DNA of 64,000 bases from Fictibacillus sp. BK138 (lineage in GTDB: Bacteria > Bacillota > Bacilli > Bacillales > Fictibacillaceae), in contig NZ_SGXL01000001.1 of the NCBI RefSeq assembly GCF_004216955.1, positions 1,887,413-1,951,412 on the forward strand. Reading direction: 5' to 3'. A model generated the notes under the pieces. The model was given only the letters and a program-made list of their open reading frames with translations. It was not told the DNA's origin and searched no databases. The translations under genes were made by a program, and so were the position numbers. Below are positions 1 through 9,082 of the stretch, in pieces (positions within the stretch are counted from its first letter, which is position 1; every line of letters begins with the position of its first letter).

Positions 1-461
1 GGATCTGTAGAATCAATTCCAGGAGTATCATAAAATGCAATGTTTGCAGCATTGTTTTCCTCTGAATCGTAAAAGAGCTCGATAGCATCTACGAGTTCTG
101 CGTCCTTGCATAGAGTCTTGATTTCTTCTACGTTATAAGGATGATTGAACGTAACTACTTCTTTATTTTTCAGATGAACAACCGCCTTAGGTTCACCTTG
201 TTTCATTTTTACGATATTCGCGCTTGTAGGTATAGGACTTGCAGGTAAAATTCCCGTATTTGATAAAGCATTGATCAAACTGGATTTTCCAGCAGAGAAG
301 TGACCGCAGAATGCGATAGCATACTCTTCTTCAGCTACTTTAAGAAATAGTTCACTAATCTGTTCTGCTCTTTCAAGTTCCTTTATCTCATCAAACTTTT
401 CATATAAAGCGATCAAACGCTGTTTTTCCGAATATAACAATTCTTTTTCAGTTGATTTCAT
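1..461 (-). CDS. dynA: Dynamin-like GTPase, N-terminal part (cut by window edge)
   Basis: The window holds only about the first 153 residues; the gene runs off the left edge. The ATG at 461 follows a GGTGG ribosome site. A P-loop GHFSAGKSSLINAL lies near residues 53-66, and a G3-like DTPGID motif lies just before the edge. This layout matches the bacterial dynamin family (DynA of Bacillus), membrane-fusing GTPases linked to membrane stress and phage tolerance. The family call rests on the GTPase N-terminus; the symbol is by analogy, because the second dynamin half cannot be seen. Confidence 0.72.
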   Translation of the reverse strand, partial: MKSTEKELLYSEKQRLIALYEKFDEIKELERAEQISELFLKVAEEEYAIAFCGHFSAGKSSLINALSNTGILPASPIPTSANIVKMKQGEPKAVVHLKNKEVVTFNHPYNVEEIKTLCKDAELVDAIELFYDSEENNAANIAFYDTPGIDSTD

Positions 462-577
462 CGTATCCACCTGTCTTTGGTTCATGTATCACTATTCACT
501 TTACCATATATATGATAACGATTTCACCATTGTTTATCATTCTGAATACGTGAAAACAGATTTCTTCCATTAATTTC

Positions 578-1120
578 TTACTTCGAATTAAAAAAATAGG
601 CCATAAATATCTCATCTTCAAATTTCCCGTCAATAATCGCCTGGTTCTTTTGTCTGCCCTCAATAATGAAACCAGATTTTTCATATACCAATACCGCTTT
701 CTCATTTCCTGAAAAAACAGTAAGCCATAATTTATGTAAGTTGTTAGTACGTCCCCATCTTAACGTATAATTCATAACTTGTTTGCCAATCCCCAACCCT
801 TGGGAATCTGGATGGATCCACGTCCTGAATATGCCGGTATGTTTTTTCATCTCGAGTTCACCTTTTAAAACTCGTGCGATTCCCACCACTTTCCCCTTGC
901 GTTCAACAGCTGTGTACATGTTTCCTTTTAGCCTTGTTTCATGAATAAAATTTCTTTCTTCTTCTAAAGAGCGTGGTTCTTCTTTTTGAAGATATCTTCC
1001 TGCTTTAACAATCGTTTCAACATGCTTTATTATATCTTGTGCATCTTTTTCATCTACTGGACGCAGTATAATTGTTTCACCGTTTTTTGCACCAAAAGAA
1101 AAAATTTCCCCGCTCTGCAT
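578..1120 (-). CDS. GNAT-family N-acetyltransferase
   Basis: The protein has 180 residues and a typical GNAT fold. An acetyl-CoA binding segment, HPDSQGLGIGKQVMNYTL (near residues 102-119), carries the Q/RxxGxG/A signature, and a C-terminal VYEKSGFIIEGR segment is typical of RimJ/RimL-like acetyltransferases. It would move an acetyl group from acetyl-CoA to an amine; the substrate cannot be read from sequence. The ATG at 1120 has an AGGGAGG ribosome site. It stands between the dynamin gene and a phosphodiesterase, all on the minus strand. Confidence 0.8.
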   Translation of the reverse strand: MQSGEIFSFGAKNGETIILRPVDEKDAQDIIKHVETIVKAGRYLQKEEPRSLEEERNFIHETRLKGNMYTAVERKGKVVGIARVLKGELEMKKHTGIFRTWIHPDSQGLGIGKQVMNYTLRWGRTNNLHKLWLTVFSGNEKAVLVYEKSGFIIEGRQKNQAIIDGKFEDEIFMAYFFNSK

Positions 1121-1180
1121 ACACTATTTCCTCCCTTGTCAATATTTTCTTATTATGTCTTTTTCATATGTTGTCATTCA

Positions 1181-1681
1181 TTACGTAAAATAGTGGTGCT
1201 GTAACTGAATTTCATTAGCATCAATCGTTAATAACCCATAGGAGAACTCCTTTTGTCTCCTTTTATCGGTAGGTGAACCCGGATTGAATAGTATGATCCT
1301 ATCACGCTTCTCCATAAAAGGGATGTGTGAATGACCGAAAACGATAAGGTCTGGTTCTTCGTCAATACATAATTGAAAAGCTCTATCAGGTGTCGTCCTT
1401 CCCTTTCCGAGATGGCCATGGACGATTGCGATATTCAAATGCTCTGCCTGTAGCACTTCTTTTTCTGGGAGTTGTTCAGCCCATTCATCTTTTTCGACGT
1501 TCCCTTTCACGCCATAAACTGGAGCATAGAGAGTTAGCTCCTCATACACGGACTTTTCAGACCAGTCTCCAGCGTGAATGATATAATCCACACCTTCCTT
1601 TAAAACACTTATGATTTGATCAGGGAGCACTCTACCTTTTTGGGGCATATGAGTATCAGATAAAATCAATATCTTTTTCAC
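1181..1681 (-). CDS. YfcE/MJ0936-type metallophosphoesterase
   Basis: About 166 residues with the calcineurin-like metal-binding motifs: SDTH near the N-terminus, HAGDW, a GN motif (KGNVEKD), IVHGH and FGHSH. This is the YfcE/MJ0936 phosphodiesterase family, whose members act on phosphodiesters; the physiological substrate is unknown. I chose the GTG at 1681 because GGAGG lies about nine bases upstream and the next residues, KKILILSDTH, match the usual family start. A longer in-frame start at 1711 would overlap the helicase terminator and adds an unrelated leader. Confidence 0.8.
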   Translation of the reverse strand: MKKILILSDTHMPQKGRVLPDQIISVLKEGVDYIIHAGDWSEKSVYEELTLYAPVYGVKGNVEKDEWAEQLPEKEVLQAEHLNIAIVHGHLGKGRTTPDRAFQLCIDEEPDLIVFGHSHIPFMEKRDRIILFNPGSPTDKRRQKEFSYGLLTIDANEIQLQHHYFT

Positions 1682-1700
1682 TGCAGATATCCTCCAAAAT

Positions 1701-1744
1701 AAAAAAAGCAAAGGGACATTGACTGCACCCCTTGCTTTTTTCTT
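1701..1744 (-). terminator. Intrinsic terminator after cshA
   Basis: On the minus strand, AAAAAGCAAGGGG pairs with a CCCTTTGCTTTTT arm and is followed by a T-run just after the cshA stop codon. It overlaps the leader of the downstream phosphodiesterase gene. Confidence 0.75.
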
Positions 1745-1749
1745 TTTAT

Positions 1750-3279
1750 TTATCCTCTGTTTTTAAAATCTTCACGCACACGCTTTTGAGAACGATAAGA
1801 CTGATCACGTCCACCGCTTCGGCTTCCGCCTTCACGAGATCCGCTTCTATCCCCTTTTGAGAAGCCGGAACGACGGTCTCTTCCGCCTCCACCTTCTCTT
1901 TTGCCTCCAGAAGAACGTCTGCGGTCAGAGAAACGGTTGTTTGGACGGCGCTTTTTCACTGATAAAGGCGGCTCATCTGTTAAGTTAACTGGAGTTGTAT
2001 CAGGTTCTTTTGTTAAGAGTTTTAAAGCAGCTGCTAAAAGCGTTACAGAATCATTTTCTTCCAATAATTCTACAGCCGTTTGCTTATAACCGCTAAAGTT
2101 ATCTTCTTCAACAACTTCCATTAACTTTTCAAGTGTAATCTGCTGCTGTCCTTCCATTGCTTCAGATACTGAAGGAATCGAACGTTTTACCATTTTACGC
2201 TTTGTGATTTTTTCAATCGTATACAAGTGATCGATTTCACGCGGAGTAATAAACGTTAATGCATAACCGGTTTTTCCTGCACGTCCAGTACGTCCAATAC
2301 GGTGAACGTAGCTTTCAGGATCTTGAGGAATGTCAAAGTTATAAACATGTGATACTCCTGAGATATCAAGACCACGTGCTGCTACATCCGTTGCAACAAG
2401 CACCTCGATTGTATTGTTTTTAAATGCACGCAATACTTTATCACGTTTAGCCTGTGGAAGATCACCATGGATCCCTTCTGCGGAATATCCACGTTTGCTG
2501 AGAGCTTCAGATAATTCATCAACACGGCGCTTTGTACGTCCAAAAACGATTGCAAGTTCAGGCGAGTGAATATCCATAAAGCGGCAAAGAGCATCAAATT
2601 TTTGACGTTCTTTTACTTCAACATATTCTTGTTCAATGTTCTTAACAGTCATTTCAGAAGCTTTTACTTTAATAAGTAAAACATCCTTCATGAACTTTGC
2701 TGCAAGATTTTGAATCTGTTTAGGCATTGTTGCAGAGAAAAGCATTGTATGGCGTTCTGTCGGAACGTTTTCCAAGATCTTTTCGATATCTTCAACAAAC
2801 CCCATGTTAAGCATTTCATCAGCTTCATCCAATACAACTGTATGAACATTTTCTAGTTTTAATGTTTTTCTGTTGATATGGTCTTGAACACGACCAGGAG
2901 TTCCTACTACGATATGAGGACCATTTTTTAACGCTTTAATCTGACGAACGATGGATTGTCCACCGTAGATCGGCAATGTTTTAATTCCTTTGAATTGTCC
3001 GATTTTATTTAATTCTTCAGCTACTTGGACAGCTAATTCTCTAGTCGGTGCTAGAACGATTCCTTGTACGAATCTTGATCTTGTGTCCATTTTTTCGATT
3101 AGCGGTATACCAAACGCTGCTGTTTTACCAGTACCTGTTTGTGCTTGTCCAATTAAGTCAGTCCCCTTTAAAGCAGTAGGGATTGTATCACGCTGAATCG
3201 GTGTTGCTTCCTCAAATCCCATGTTATTAATGGATTGAAGCAACTCGGGACTAAGTCCCAATTCATTAAATGTTGTCAA
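1750..3279 (-). CDS. cshA: DEAD-box RNA helicase CshA
   Basis: A 509-residue helicase with the full DEAD-box set: Q motif ([13 protein letters not shown]), Walker [23 protein letters not shown], then [10 protein letters not shown] in the second RecA domain. The C-terminal 80 residues are rich in R, G and S (repeated GGRDR/SGGR blocks), as in Gram-positive CshA, which works in cold growth, ribosome assembly and the RNA degradosome. The start is TTG at 3279, preceded by AAGGAG at normal spacing; no ATG gives the conserved N-terminus. RNase Y, another degradosome partner in Bacillus, is encoded at the other end of this window. Confidence 0.93.
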   Translation of the reverse strand: MTTFNELGLSPELLQSINNMGFEEATPIQRDTIPTALKGTDLIGQAQTGTGKTAAFGIPLIEKMDTRSRFVQGIVLAPTRELAVQVAEELNKIGQFKGIKTLPIYGGQSIVRQIKALKNGPHIVVGTPGRVQDHINRKTLKLENVHTVVLDEADEMLNMGFVEDIEKILENVPTERHTMLFSATMPKQIQNLAAKFMKDVLLIKVKASEMTVKNIEQEYVEVKERQKFDALCRFMDIHSPELAIVFGRTKRRVDELSEALSKRGYSAEGIHGDLPQAKRDKVLRAFKNNTIEVLVATDVAARGLDISGVSHVYNFDIPQDPESYVHRIGRTGRAGKTGYALTFITPREIDHLYTIEKITKRKMVKRSIPSVSEAMEGQQQITLEKLMEVVEEDNFSGYKQTAVELLEENDSVTLLAAALKLLTKEPDTTPVNLTDEPPLSVKKRRPNNRFSDRRRSSGGKREGGGGRDRRSGFSKGDRSGSREGGSRSGGRDQSYRSQKRVREDFKNRG

Positions 3280-3404
3280 TGTTCTATCTCCTTTTCTTGA
3301 CGAAAAAGGTTTATACGATAACCTCGTGGACCTGACATAAGAATAATCTCTTTAAGGTGTCAGCCAAATCGATTTCAAAATACATCATGTTTTGCACATA
3401 AAAT

Positions 3405-3438
3405 AGCATTTCCGCGAGTGTAAATGACTGGAAATGCT
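3405..3438. other. Hairpin in the 478-bp gap between cshA and nhaC
   Basis: The divergent gap 3280-3757 holds no convincing gene. Its clearest structure is a perfect 9-bp inverted repeat, AGCATTTCC at 3405-3413 and GGAAATGCT at 3430-3438. Read on the minus strand it is followed by ATTTTAT and would lie in the cshA leader about 130 bases before the start codon, so an attenuator or cold-responsive leader structure is possible. This is inference from base pairing only. Confidence 0.4.
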
Positions 3439-3757
3439 TGGCCATGTGAATATGCGTAAAAATTAAAAGTTAATAGTTACAAGGCTATCCGTAATTCAAA
3501 CTTGTTCCGTCCATATATATTCCGTTGTTAAACTTATCATGTAACCATAATAAATGCAACTCTTTCCATCACAAGAAGCACTTAAATATTTTAGTGAACA
3601 GTATTTAAATGGCTTGAGTTTACGTTATTTTAACCAAAGCAGTACTAGTTAAAACATGAAAATGAACGCTCAAAAAAAATGTTTATTTTTTAATCAGAAT
3701 ATTTTTTTGAAACCATCACACGCTAATCTTATGACTTCGTGCGAAAGAAGGGCTTTT

Positions 3758-5167
3758 ATGAGCAGTAGCTGGGTTTCAGTCATCCCATTTTTAGTTGTCA
3801 TACCGATTGCGATAAAAACAAAACAAGTGCTGCCGGGCTTGATCGCAGGACTTTTAACGGGATCTTATCTCCTTAAACCTACGTTTGTAGGAGGACTTGA
3901 GAAAATGGTCCAGTTTCTTGTAAAAGGACTAATTGACCCAAAGAACATAAAGATTTTAGTTTTTCTGTATGCTTTTTCAGGATTGATCTCAATGATTAAG
4001 CTTTCTGGCGGGATTAGGGGCTTTGTTGAAGAAGCATCCAGCAGGATTCAAACAAAGAAAGGTGCTCTTTTTCTAACGTACGCTTCTACCATCGGTACTT
4101 TTGCGGCACCTAGTTTCCGATTTGTAACGATCGCTCCTATTATGAGGGCATTGCTAAAAAAGGTGAAGATGTCAACACAAGAACTCGGATTTGTTATTGA
4201 AACAACAGCCACACCGATTATCGTTCTTATACCAATCGCTACAGCTTTCGTCGGCTATATGACGTCTATCGTAGATATCTCACTAAAAAACGAAAACCTA
4301 AGCGGAGATCCATATACGTTATTTATTCAAAGTATCCCATTTAATTTCTTTTCATTCGTAATGATAATTGTTGGCATTTATTTAAGTTTCTTTCACCATT
4401 CAAAATCCACGGAAGAGAGTGATCCAGATCACGTCGGAGAACAAGAGGACGATGATTGGCATAATTGTGATCCAGCAGTCGGAAAAGATCTTCCTAACAA
4501 GCCTTGGAATTTAATAATTCCATTAATCTTAATCGTTTCTCTGACCCTCCTCCTTACATGGTGGGACGGTTATAAAAAATCTGGAGGCTTCATAAAGGCA
4601 TTCATTTCAGCAGATGTAATGGATGCTATGCTGATTGCACTATTGTTTACCTCGATCTTTACATTTCTCTTCTTAAGAATACAGCATATGAAAACAGGCG
4701 ATCTACTAAATGGGTTCATATTCGGAGGGAATGAACTCATGAGCGTCATTGTTTTACTGGCTGTAGTATGGGGGCTTTCTTCTGTAACGGAAGAGCTCGG
4801 TTTTTCTGCATTTGTAACAAAATATGCGGGCTGGATACCTGCATCTGTTATTGTTCCGTTATTGTTCTTATTTGGCTGTGCGGTGTCTTATTTTATAGGT
4901 TCAGCCTGGGGCACTTGGGGAATTTTAATGCCTCTTGGGGTTTCAATGGCTGGAGTAGCTGGCGTATCTTTGCCACTCGTGATTGGAGCCGTTTTTGCGA
5001 GTGGTACCTTTGGGGCTTTTGCTTCTCCATTAAGCGATGATACGAACACGATTGCACGCATCTTAAATTTATCAGTTATAAAATATGCACGCTACAAGCT
5101 GAAACCTGCACTTATTGCTGCTGGTATCACCGCGGTACTATATGGGGTTACAGTCTTGTTCTTTTGA
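3758..5167 (+). CDS. NhaC-family Na+/H+ antiporter-like membrane protein
   Basis: About 469 residues with around eleven hydrophobic segments and an internal repeat typical of the NhaC / ion transporter superfamily. Conserved stretches include GTFAAPSFRFVTIAPI in the first half and GSAWGTWGILMPLGV followed by FASPLSDDTNT in the second, which form the ion-binding core in this family. It most likely exchanges protons for sodium or a small organic anion across the cytoplasmic membrane; the substrate is not certain. I chose the ATG at 3758 because of the AGAAGGG site upstream; the 34-residue extension from 3656 lacks a ribosome site. Confidence 0.8.
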   Translation: MSSSWVSVIPFLVVIPIAIKTKQVLPGLIAGLLTGSYLLKPTFVGGLEKMVQFLVKGLIDPKNIKILVFLYAFSGLISMIKLSGGIRGFVEEASSRIQTKKGALFLTYASTIGTFAAPSFRFVTIAPIMRALLKKVKMSTQELGFVIETTATPIIVLIPIATAFVGYMTSIVDISLKNENLSGDPYTLFIQSIPFNFFSFVMIIVGIYLSFFHHSKSTEESDPDHVGEQEDDDWHNCDPAVGKDLPNKPWNLIIPLILIVSLTLLLTWWDGYKKSGGFIKAFISADVMDAMLIALLFTSIFTFLFLRIQHMKTGDLLNGFIFGGNELMSVIVLLAVVWGLSSVTEELGFSAFVTKYAGWIPASVIVPLLFLFGCAVSYFIGSAWGTWGILMPLGVSMAGVAGVSLPLVIGAVFASGTFGAFASPLSDDTNTIARILNLSVIKYARYKLKPALIAAGITAVLYGVTVLFF

Positions 5168-5188
5168 ACCTCCTGAGTCAGGAGGTTC
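5166..5188. terminator. Palindromic terminator between convergent genes
   Basis: A perfect palindrome (arms GAACCTCCTGA and TCAGGAGGTTC around one base) starts at the antiporter stop codon and overlaps the last codons of the convergent gene. T-rich sequence follows on the plus strand only. Confidence 0.6.
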
Positions 5189-5804
5189 GTATTCTTTCTT
5201 GATCCCTGACAGTTTGGATAACGTCTTTATAACGTTCTCTTGACCACGAGTTATAAGAAGGATGTGGCACTCCTTTAATTATATTCAGCTTATCCTTCAT
5301 TGCTAATTGATTCACATACCTTTCCGCGAATTTTCCGCAGGGCACGATAATCGAATCATCCTCTATTGTTTTTATCAATCGGTCTCGAAAATCTTGGATA
5401 AGCAATTTATTAAACAGCTTCTTATCTTCATCTCTAAATTGACTCGCTGAACTTTTACGGATAGCTTCTGCAATTTGCAGTTCCCCTTTAAATCTTTGAA
5501 CAAATCCCCTATCAGGATAAGCCGATTCTTGAAGCGGAAAAGGACAAACGTTGACAATCCCGTAAAAAATCTGTCTTTTATCTTTAGCAAGCTGTTTTAG
5601 ATGTTTCCCCATAGGAAGTATATCTTCCTGTAAAAAAAGTTCCTTAGCCATTGATCTTCCTGAGAGTCCGGCAAGAGGGACGCCTGCTTTCAGCTCTTCT
5701 TTATGAGGAGATTCCAGGATAAAGATCATTTTTGGATCTTGAACAATATCGGGAACACTGTAACTGGCTTTTGCTTTTTCAAAGAACTCTTTTATACTTA
5801 ACAT
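5178..5804 (-). CDS. Uracil-DNA glycosylase-like fold protein
   Basis: A 208-residue soluble protein. The N-terminal ILESPHKEEL followed by GLSGRSMAKEL, and the C-terminal VPHPSYNSWSRERY resemble the motif layout of the uracil-DNA glycosylase-like superfamily, where an HPS motif closes the active site. The usual GxDPG water-activating loop is not obvious, so activity on uracil is not assured. The gene stands alone, with ATG at 5804 behind an AAGGAG site. Confidence in the fold is moderate and in the function low. Confidence 0.5.
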   Translation of the reverse strand: MLSIKEFFEKAKASYSVPDIVQDPKMIFILESPHKEELKAGVPLAGLSGRSMAKELFLQEDILPMGKHLKQLAKDKRQIFYGIVNVCPFPLQESAYPDRGFVQRFKGELQIAEAIRKSSASQFRDEDKKLFNKLLIQDFRDRLIKTIEDDSIIVPCGKFAERYVNQLAMKDKLNIIKGVPHPSYNSWSRERYKDVIQTVRDQERIRTS

Positions 5805-5821
5805 GGCTATACTCCTTTCTT

Positions 5822-5885
5822 ATTTAAACAAAAATCCAGCAAACAAATGTCTGCCGGATATATTTTAGGCGAATTGGCTGGATTT
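5822..5885 (-). terminator. Terminator after psd
   Basis: Arms AAATCCAGC (5832-5840) and GCTGGATTT (5877-5885) enclose a long loop, and a T-rich tract follows on the minus strand. It lies directly downstream of psd. Confidence 0.55.
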
Positions 5886-5910
5886 GGTCTCAAACGATCC
5901 AGTGCGGAAA

Positions 5911-6768
5911 TCAATTAGAAGTTGAATAATCTTTTTGTTTTGATGTATCTGGATGCTTTCCGATAATTTCACCCATACGCACAGATTTTCCGACTTCAAG
6001 TGATTGATCAAATGAAAAATCCTTATCTTCAAATAACAGGATGACTGTAGACCCAAACTCAAACAGACCTACTTCTTCTCCTTTTTCATACGTTACAGGC
6101 GCAACGTTTGTCTTCGTGATCTTCTTCCATTTACGGACTTTATCATCATATTTAACCTTTACACTTCCTACAATAAATGCCCCAACTTTCACGATTGCGA
6201 GCTTGCCGAAGTCTGTTTCTGCAAATGTAACAACACGTTCATTTTTTGTGAATAGTCCTTTTACATGATTAACACCGATATCATTTACTGGGAAAAGCCT
6301 TCCCGGAATGTACGTAGAACTATATACTTGCCCTTTCACTGGCATGTGGATTCGATGATAATCTTTCGGACTTAAATAAATGGTAATAAAATGACCGCTT
6401 TCGAAGTCTGCATTGCCTTCATCTGCAAGGAGTTTTTGGACAGGATATGATATCCCTTTCGCCTGTATGATCGTCCCCTTTTCTATACGTCCCATCTGTG
6501 TAACAAGTCCATCTACTGGTGAAACCGCTTCTGTTGCTTCACCACAAATCGGCCGAGCATCCTTTTTAAGTTTTCTGGTGAAGAACTCTGTCAGATGGGC
6601 ATACTCATGAATGGGCTTCTCAATTTCAGATAGGTTAATTTTATAATGTTCAGCATAACGTTTTACATAGCGCTTACTTAGTTTCGAACGTCCGGCTCTG
6701 CCAACGATTGATGAAATTTTATTCTGCGGCAATAAGGTTAGTGCTAACCTTGCAACTCGATGTTTCAT
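5911..6768 (-). CDS. psd: Phosphatidylserine decarboxylase proenzyme
   Basis: A 285-residue proenzyme that makes phosphatidylethanolamine from phosphatidylserine at the membrane. The Asp-His-Ser triad is visible: D86 in SPVDG, H138 in PKDYHR and S240 in EFGSTVILLFE. Self-cleavage between G239 and S240 would form the pyruvoyl group on the small alpha chain. A roughly 25-residue C-terminal tail follows the usual end of the family. The ATG at 6768 has a GGGG-rich ribosome site. pssA is not next to it, unlike in B. subtilis. Confidence 0.93.
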   Translation of the reverse strand: MKHRVARLALTLLPQNKISSIVGRAGRSKLSKRYVKRYAEHYKINLSEIEKPIHEYAHLTEFFTRKLKKDARPICGEATEAVSPVDGLVTQMGRIEKGTIIQAKGISYPVQKLLADEGNADFESGHFITIYLSPKDYHRIHMPVKGQVYSSTYIPGRLFPVNDIGVNHVKGLFTKNERVVTFAETDFGKLAIVKVGAFIVGSVKVKYDDKVRKWKKITKTNVAPVTYEKGEEVGLFEFGSTVILLFEDKDFSFDQSLEVGKSVRMGEIIGKHPDTSKQKDYSTSN

Positions 6769-6926
6769 TTAATTTCCCCTTTATATATGTTAGATCCTGT
6801 CAAAGATAACTATTACTTATTATAACCATTTTAACATAGTTGGAAAGGCATTTTTATTGTTTATTAAATAGGTATATGTCACAATAGCACCAATAAATTT
6901 TGTTCAGATATAAGGAGTGTTCCCAT

Positions 6927-7211
6927 TTGAAAATTCACATGAGCGAAGAAACAGCAGAGTATATCATTAAAGACCTTCAAGCGGTAGAAGGCAACAAAAT
7001 TCGTTTTTTTGTCCGATTAGGAGGCTGCAGCACGGTTCAAGATGGATTTTCTCTTGGCATAAATAAAGATACACCGAAGCACCCGGCGGTTGAAATGAAC
7101 ATGCAGAACCATGAATTTTTTATTGAGGAAGAAGATGAATGGTTTTTTGATCAAAACGATCTAACTGTTTCAGTTGAAAACGATGAAATTAAATTCACCT
7201 ATCATAACTAA
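6927..7211 (+). CDS. HesB/IscA-like protein, YneR type
   Basis: About 94 residues with the HesB/IscA beta-rich fold (LKIHMSEETAEYI ... FFVRLGGCSTVQDGFSLGI ... VEMNMQNHEFFIEEED). The C-terminal Cys-x-Cys pair that binds iron-sulfur clusters in true A-type carriers is absent, as in YneR-like proteins, so cluster transfer is doubtful. I place the start at the TTG at 6927, ten bases after AAGGAG. It sits next to yneQ-yneP as in B. subtilis but convergent to them. A second member of the same family and size lies at 33916-34200. Confidence 0.78.
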   Translation: MKIHMSEETAEYIIKDLQAVEGNKIRFFVRLGGCSTVQDGFSLGINKDTPKHPAVEMNMQNHEFFIEEEDEWFFDQNDLTVSVENDEIKFTYHN

Positions 7212-7214
7212 AAT

Positions 7215-7511
7215 TTATAAAAACTTTTTAAGCTCTTTCATGCGTCCTTCTTGCTTCATGATCATCCTTTGCTTATCCCCGATCAAATCAAAATGGGGAT
7301 AGGCATCTCTTACATGAATCCATTCTGCTTTTAACCCATATTTACTTCCCCATGCTATTAGTTTCTGCAGATCCTTGCATCCAACCTTTGTTACACTCTT
7401 TTCGTTAGGAAAACGCGGATCAAGCCAATAATGAGTAAGAAAAGCGATCTGACCTGCTTCCACTTCTGACTTCCATTCATTAAGCTGAGATCTTTTTATT
7501 CCAAACGCCAT
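7215..7511 (-). CDS. yneQ: YneQ-like conserved protein of unknown function
   Basis: A 98-residue cytosolic protein (starts MAFGIKRSQLNEWK, ends EGRMKELKKFL). The position directly downstream of the yneP thioesterase, overlapping it by one base, matches B. subtilis yneQ. No catalytic motif is recognised. It is likely co-transcribed with tlp and yneP. Confidence 0.75.
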   Translation of the reverse strand: MAFGIKRSQLNEWKSEVEAGQIAFLTHYWLDPRFPNEKSVTKVGCKDLQKLIAWGSKYGLKAEWIHVRDAYPHFDLIGDKQRMIMKQEGRMKELKKFL

Positions 7512-7933
7512 TATGATTCACTGCTCGCTCTTATGTATGCGTCATGCCATTCAGGAAAGTATTTCTTGATCGAGATCGGACGAAAGTTTTCCTTCTTCAC
7601 ACAAACATGTGTAGAGATTCCCGTCACACACAACTCCTGATTTTCGTTATAAATCTCATAAGCGTACACAACTTTAATCCCTGTATATTCTTTTATTGCA
7701 GTTTTGATAATCGCCTGCTGTCCATAGGTTAACGGTTTTTTATAGGATGCTTGAATGTCAGTTACAGGTGAAAGAATACCTTGTGCTTCCATATCAGCAT
7801 ATTTAAATCCAAGAGATTCGATGAGTTTGGTTCTTCCGATTTCAAACCAGACTAAATAATTTGCATGGTATACCACACCCATTTGATCGGTTTCTGCATA
7901 TCTTACATCAACGGTTGTTTCAATAAACTTCAT
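7511..7933 (-). CDS. yneP: Acyl-CoA thioesterase, YbgC/4HBT hotdog family
   Basis: A 140-residue single hotdog domain. The N-terminal segment VRYAETDQMGVVYHANYLVWFE carries the catalytic Asp of the 4-hydroxybenzoyl-CoA thioesterase family (D16 region), so it should hydrolyse acyl-CoA thioesters; the chain preference is unknown. It corresponds to B. subtilis YneP by position between tlp and yneQ. Its stop overlaps the yneQ start. Confidence 0.85.
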   Translation of the reverse strand: MKFIETTVDVRYAETDQMGVVYHANYLVWFEIGRTKLIESLGFKYADMEAQGILSPVTDIQASYKKPLTYGQQAIIKTAIKEYTGIKVVYAYEIYNENQELCVTGISTHVCVKKENFRPISIKKYFPEWHDAYIRASSES

Positions 7934-7985
7934 TTGAATTCATTCCACCCTTGTTCTCTATTTCTTTCACTTTAGTAGAAATATC

Positions 7986-8015
7986 AAAAAAAGACCAGCA
8001 ATATGCCGGTCTTTT
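7986..8015 (-). terminator. Terminator after tlp
   Basis: On the minus strand AAAAGACCGGC pairs with GCTGGTCTTTT and a T-run follows, placed immediately after the tlp stop codon. yneP therefore probably needs its own promoter or readthrough. Confidence 0.7.
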
Positions 8016-8017
8016 AA

Positions 8018-8254
8018 CTATTGAAGATCATTACCTTCTCTATAGGCTTTTTCTTCTTGAATTTCGTTCTGAAACTGTTCGATCGATTCTTGTCTATGCT
8101 GATTTTTTTCTTTAATCTGCTCTTTCTGGCTAGCAGTTAAATTCGTGTTATCCGCTGTTTCATTTGCTTCTTGAATGTTTTGTTGAGTATTCTCGACCAT
8201 TTGTTCTAAGCGCTCAACGTTATTACTGCGATCGTCTCTGTTTGGTTTTTGCAT
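8018..8254 (-). CDS. tlp: Small acid-soluble spore protein Tlp
   Basis: A 78-residue very hydrophilic protein, MQKPNRDDRSNNVERL at the start, then Asn/Gln-rich helices (NTQQNIQEANETADNTNLT) and KAYREGNDLQ-like end. This is the thioredoxin-like spore protein Tlp, made in the forespore. The ATG at 8254 follows AAAGGAG at nine bases; an upstream in-frame start at 8311 lacks a ribosome site. Its neighbours tlp-yneP-yneQ keep the B. subtilis order. Confidence 0.88.
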   Translation of the reverse strand: MQKPNRDDRSNNVERLEQMVENTQQNIQEANETADNTNLTASQKEQIKEKNQHRQESIEQFQNEIQEEKAYREGNDLQ

Positions 8255-8323
8255 GATGTATTCTCCTTTGTGTTTGAAGTTGAATTCACCATAGTGTTTG
8301 CAAAAAACCAAATAATTTATTCT

Positions 8324-8833
8324 CTAATTTTTTTGAAGCAATATTGGACTCATGTTTTCAATACTGCTTTTACAAAGTTCCGTAAGATACTTCCAATACT
8401 CAACTACACTTTCATCATCCGAATTTTTCATTGTGATTTCAAGCCAAGCCAGCTCTTCGGCAAGTCGTATAGAAGATCCAATCCAATACTTTTTATTTTT
8501 TACAGTAATCTGAAAAGGCTCTTCAAAACGAAACGGCAAATAAAATCCTTCCGTATTTGGATGAAGGATGATGTGCTGATAAACAGTTCCCTTTGTTAGC
8601 TTTGCATAAAATAAGAATACCCCATCATTTTTTGCAGCAGCTTTTTTTAGCTTTTCTAGCGTTTCAACATTTCCAAGATCCATCGTAGTAACTTCTTTAT
8701 CCCAGTTTAATTCTTCACGAAATGGAACAAGATGCCCTAACCTTTGCATTTCTATTTCAAGCTGACGGTATAAATAATCCTGATCATCTTTATTATGTGA
8801 TACAGGCAATGGTTTGACAGATGCCGTAATCAA
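8324..8833 (-). CDS. Unrecognised soluble protein, 169 residues
   Basis: I do not recognise a family. The protein is soluble and mixed alpha/beta, with GVFLFYAKLTKGTVYQHIIL and FYLPFRFEEPF segments and no signal peptide. I chose the TTG at 8833 because AGGAGGGG lies seven bases upstream; the ATG at 8866 has no ribosome site and would place that strong site inside the coding region. It lies between tlp and sspN on the same strand, where B. subtilis has no equivalent gene. Confidence 0.7.
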   Translation of the reverse strand: MITASVKPLPVSHNKDDQDYLYRQLEIEMQRLGHLVPFREELNWDKEVTTMDLGNVETLEKLKKAAAKNDGVFLFYAKLTKGTVYQHIILHPNTEGFYLPFRFEEPFQITVKNKKYWIGSSIRLAEELAWLEITMKNSDDESVVEYWKYLTELCKSSIENMSPILLQKN

Positions 8834-8938
8834 ACGTACCCCTCCTAATTCTTTCACTACATACATTTTTTCGACAAAATCTTTAATATATGGGAGTCCA
8901 TGTGAAAATTAGGAGGAGGGAATATTTTCATTTAAATT

Positions 8939-9082
8939 TTATTTGCCTTTTGGAGGAACATAGTCAGCATGGTCATGTGACTTATTCGCCATCTTTTTTC
9001 CTTTGTTACTGTTGCTTTCTCTTGGCTGTGTGCCAATGTGGTTCGGAACAAAATCTTCTGGAAAGCGTTTTGGATTACTCAA
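8939..9082 (-). CDS. sspN: Small acid-soluble spore protein N
   Basis: A 47-residue gene too short for routine calling. It starts at TTG 9082, seven bases after GGGGGT, and encodes LSNPKRFPEDFVPNHIGTQP followed by a lysine/asparagine-rich SNKGKKMANK segment. The FxPNHIGTQ motif and NKGKxM segment match SspN. The product should be packed in the spore core. sspN next to tlp matches B. subtilis. Confidence 0.85.
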   Translation of the reverse strand: MSNPKRFPEDFVPNHIGTQPRESNSNKGKKMANKSHDHADYVPPKGK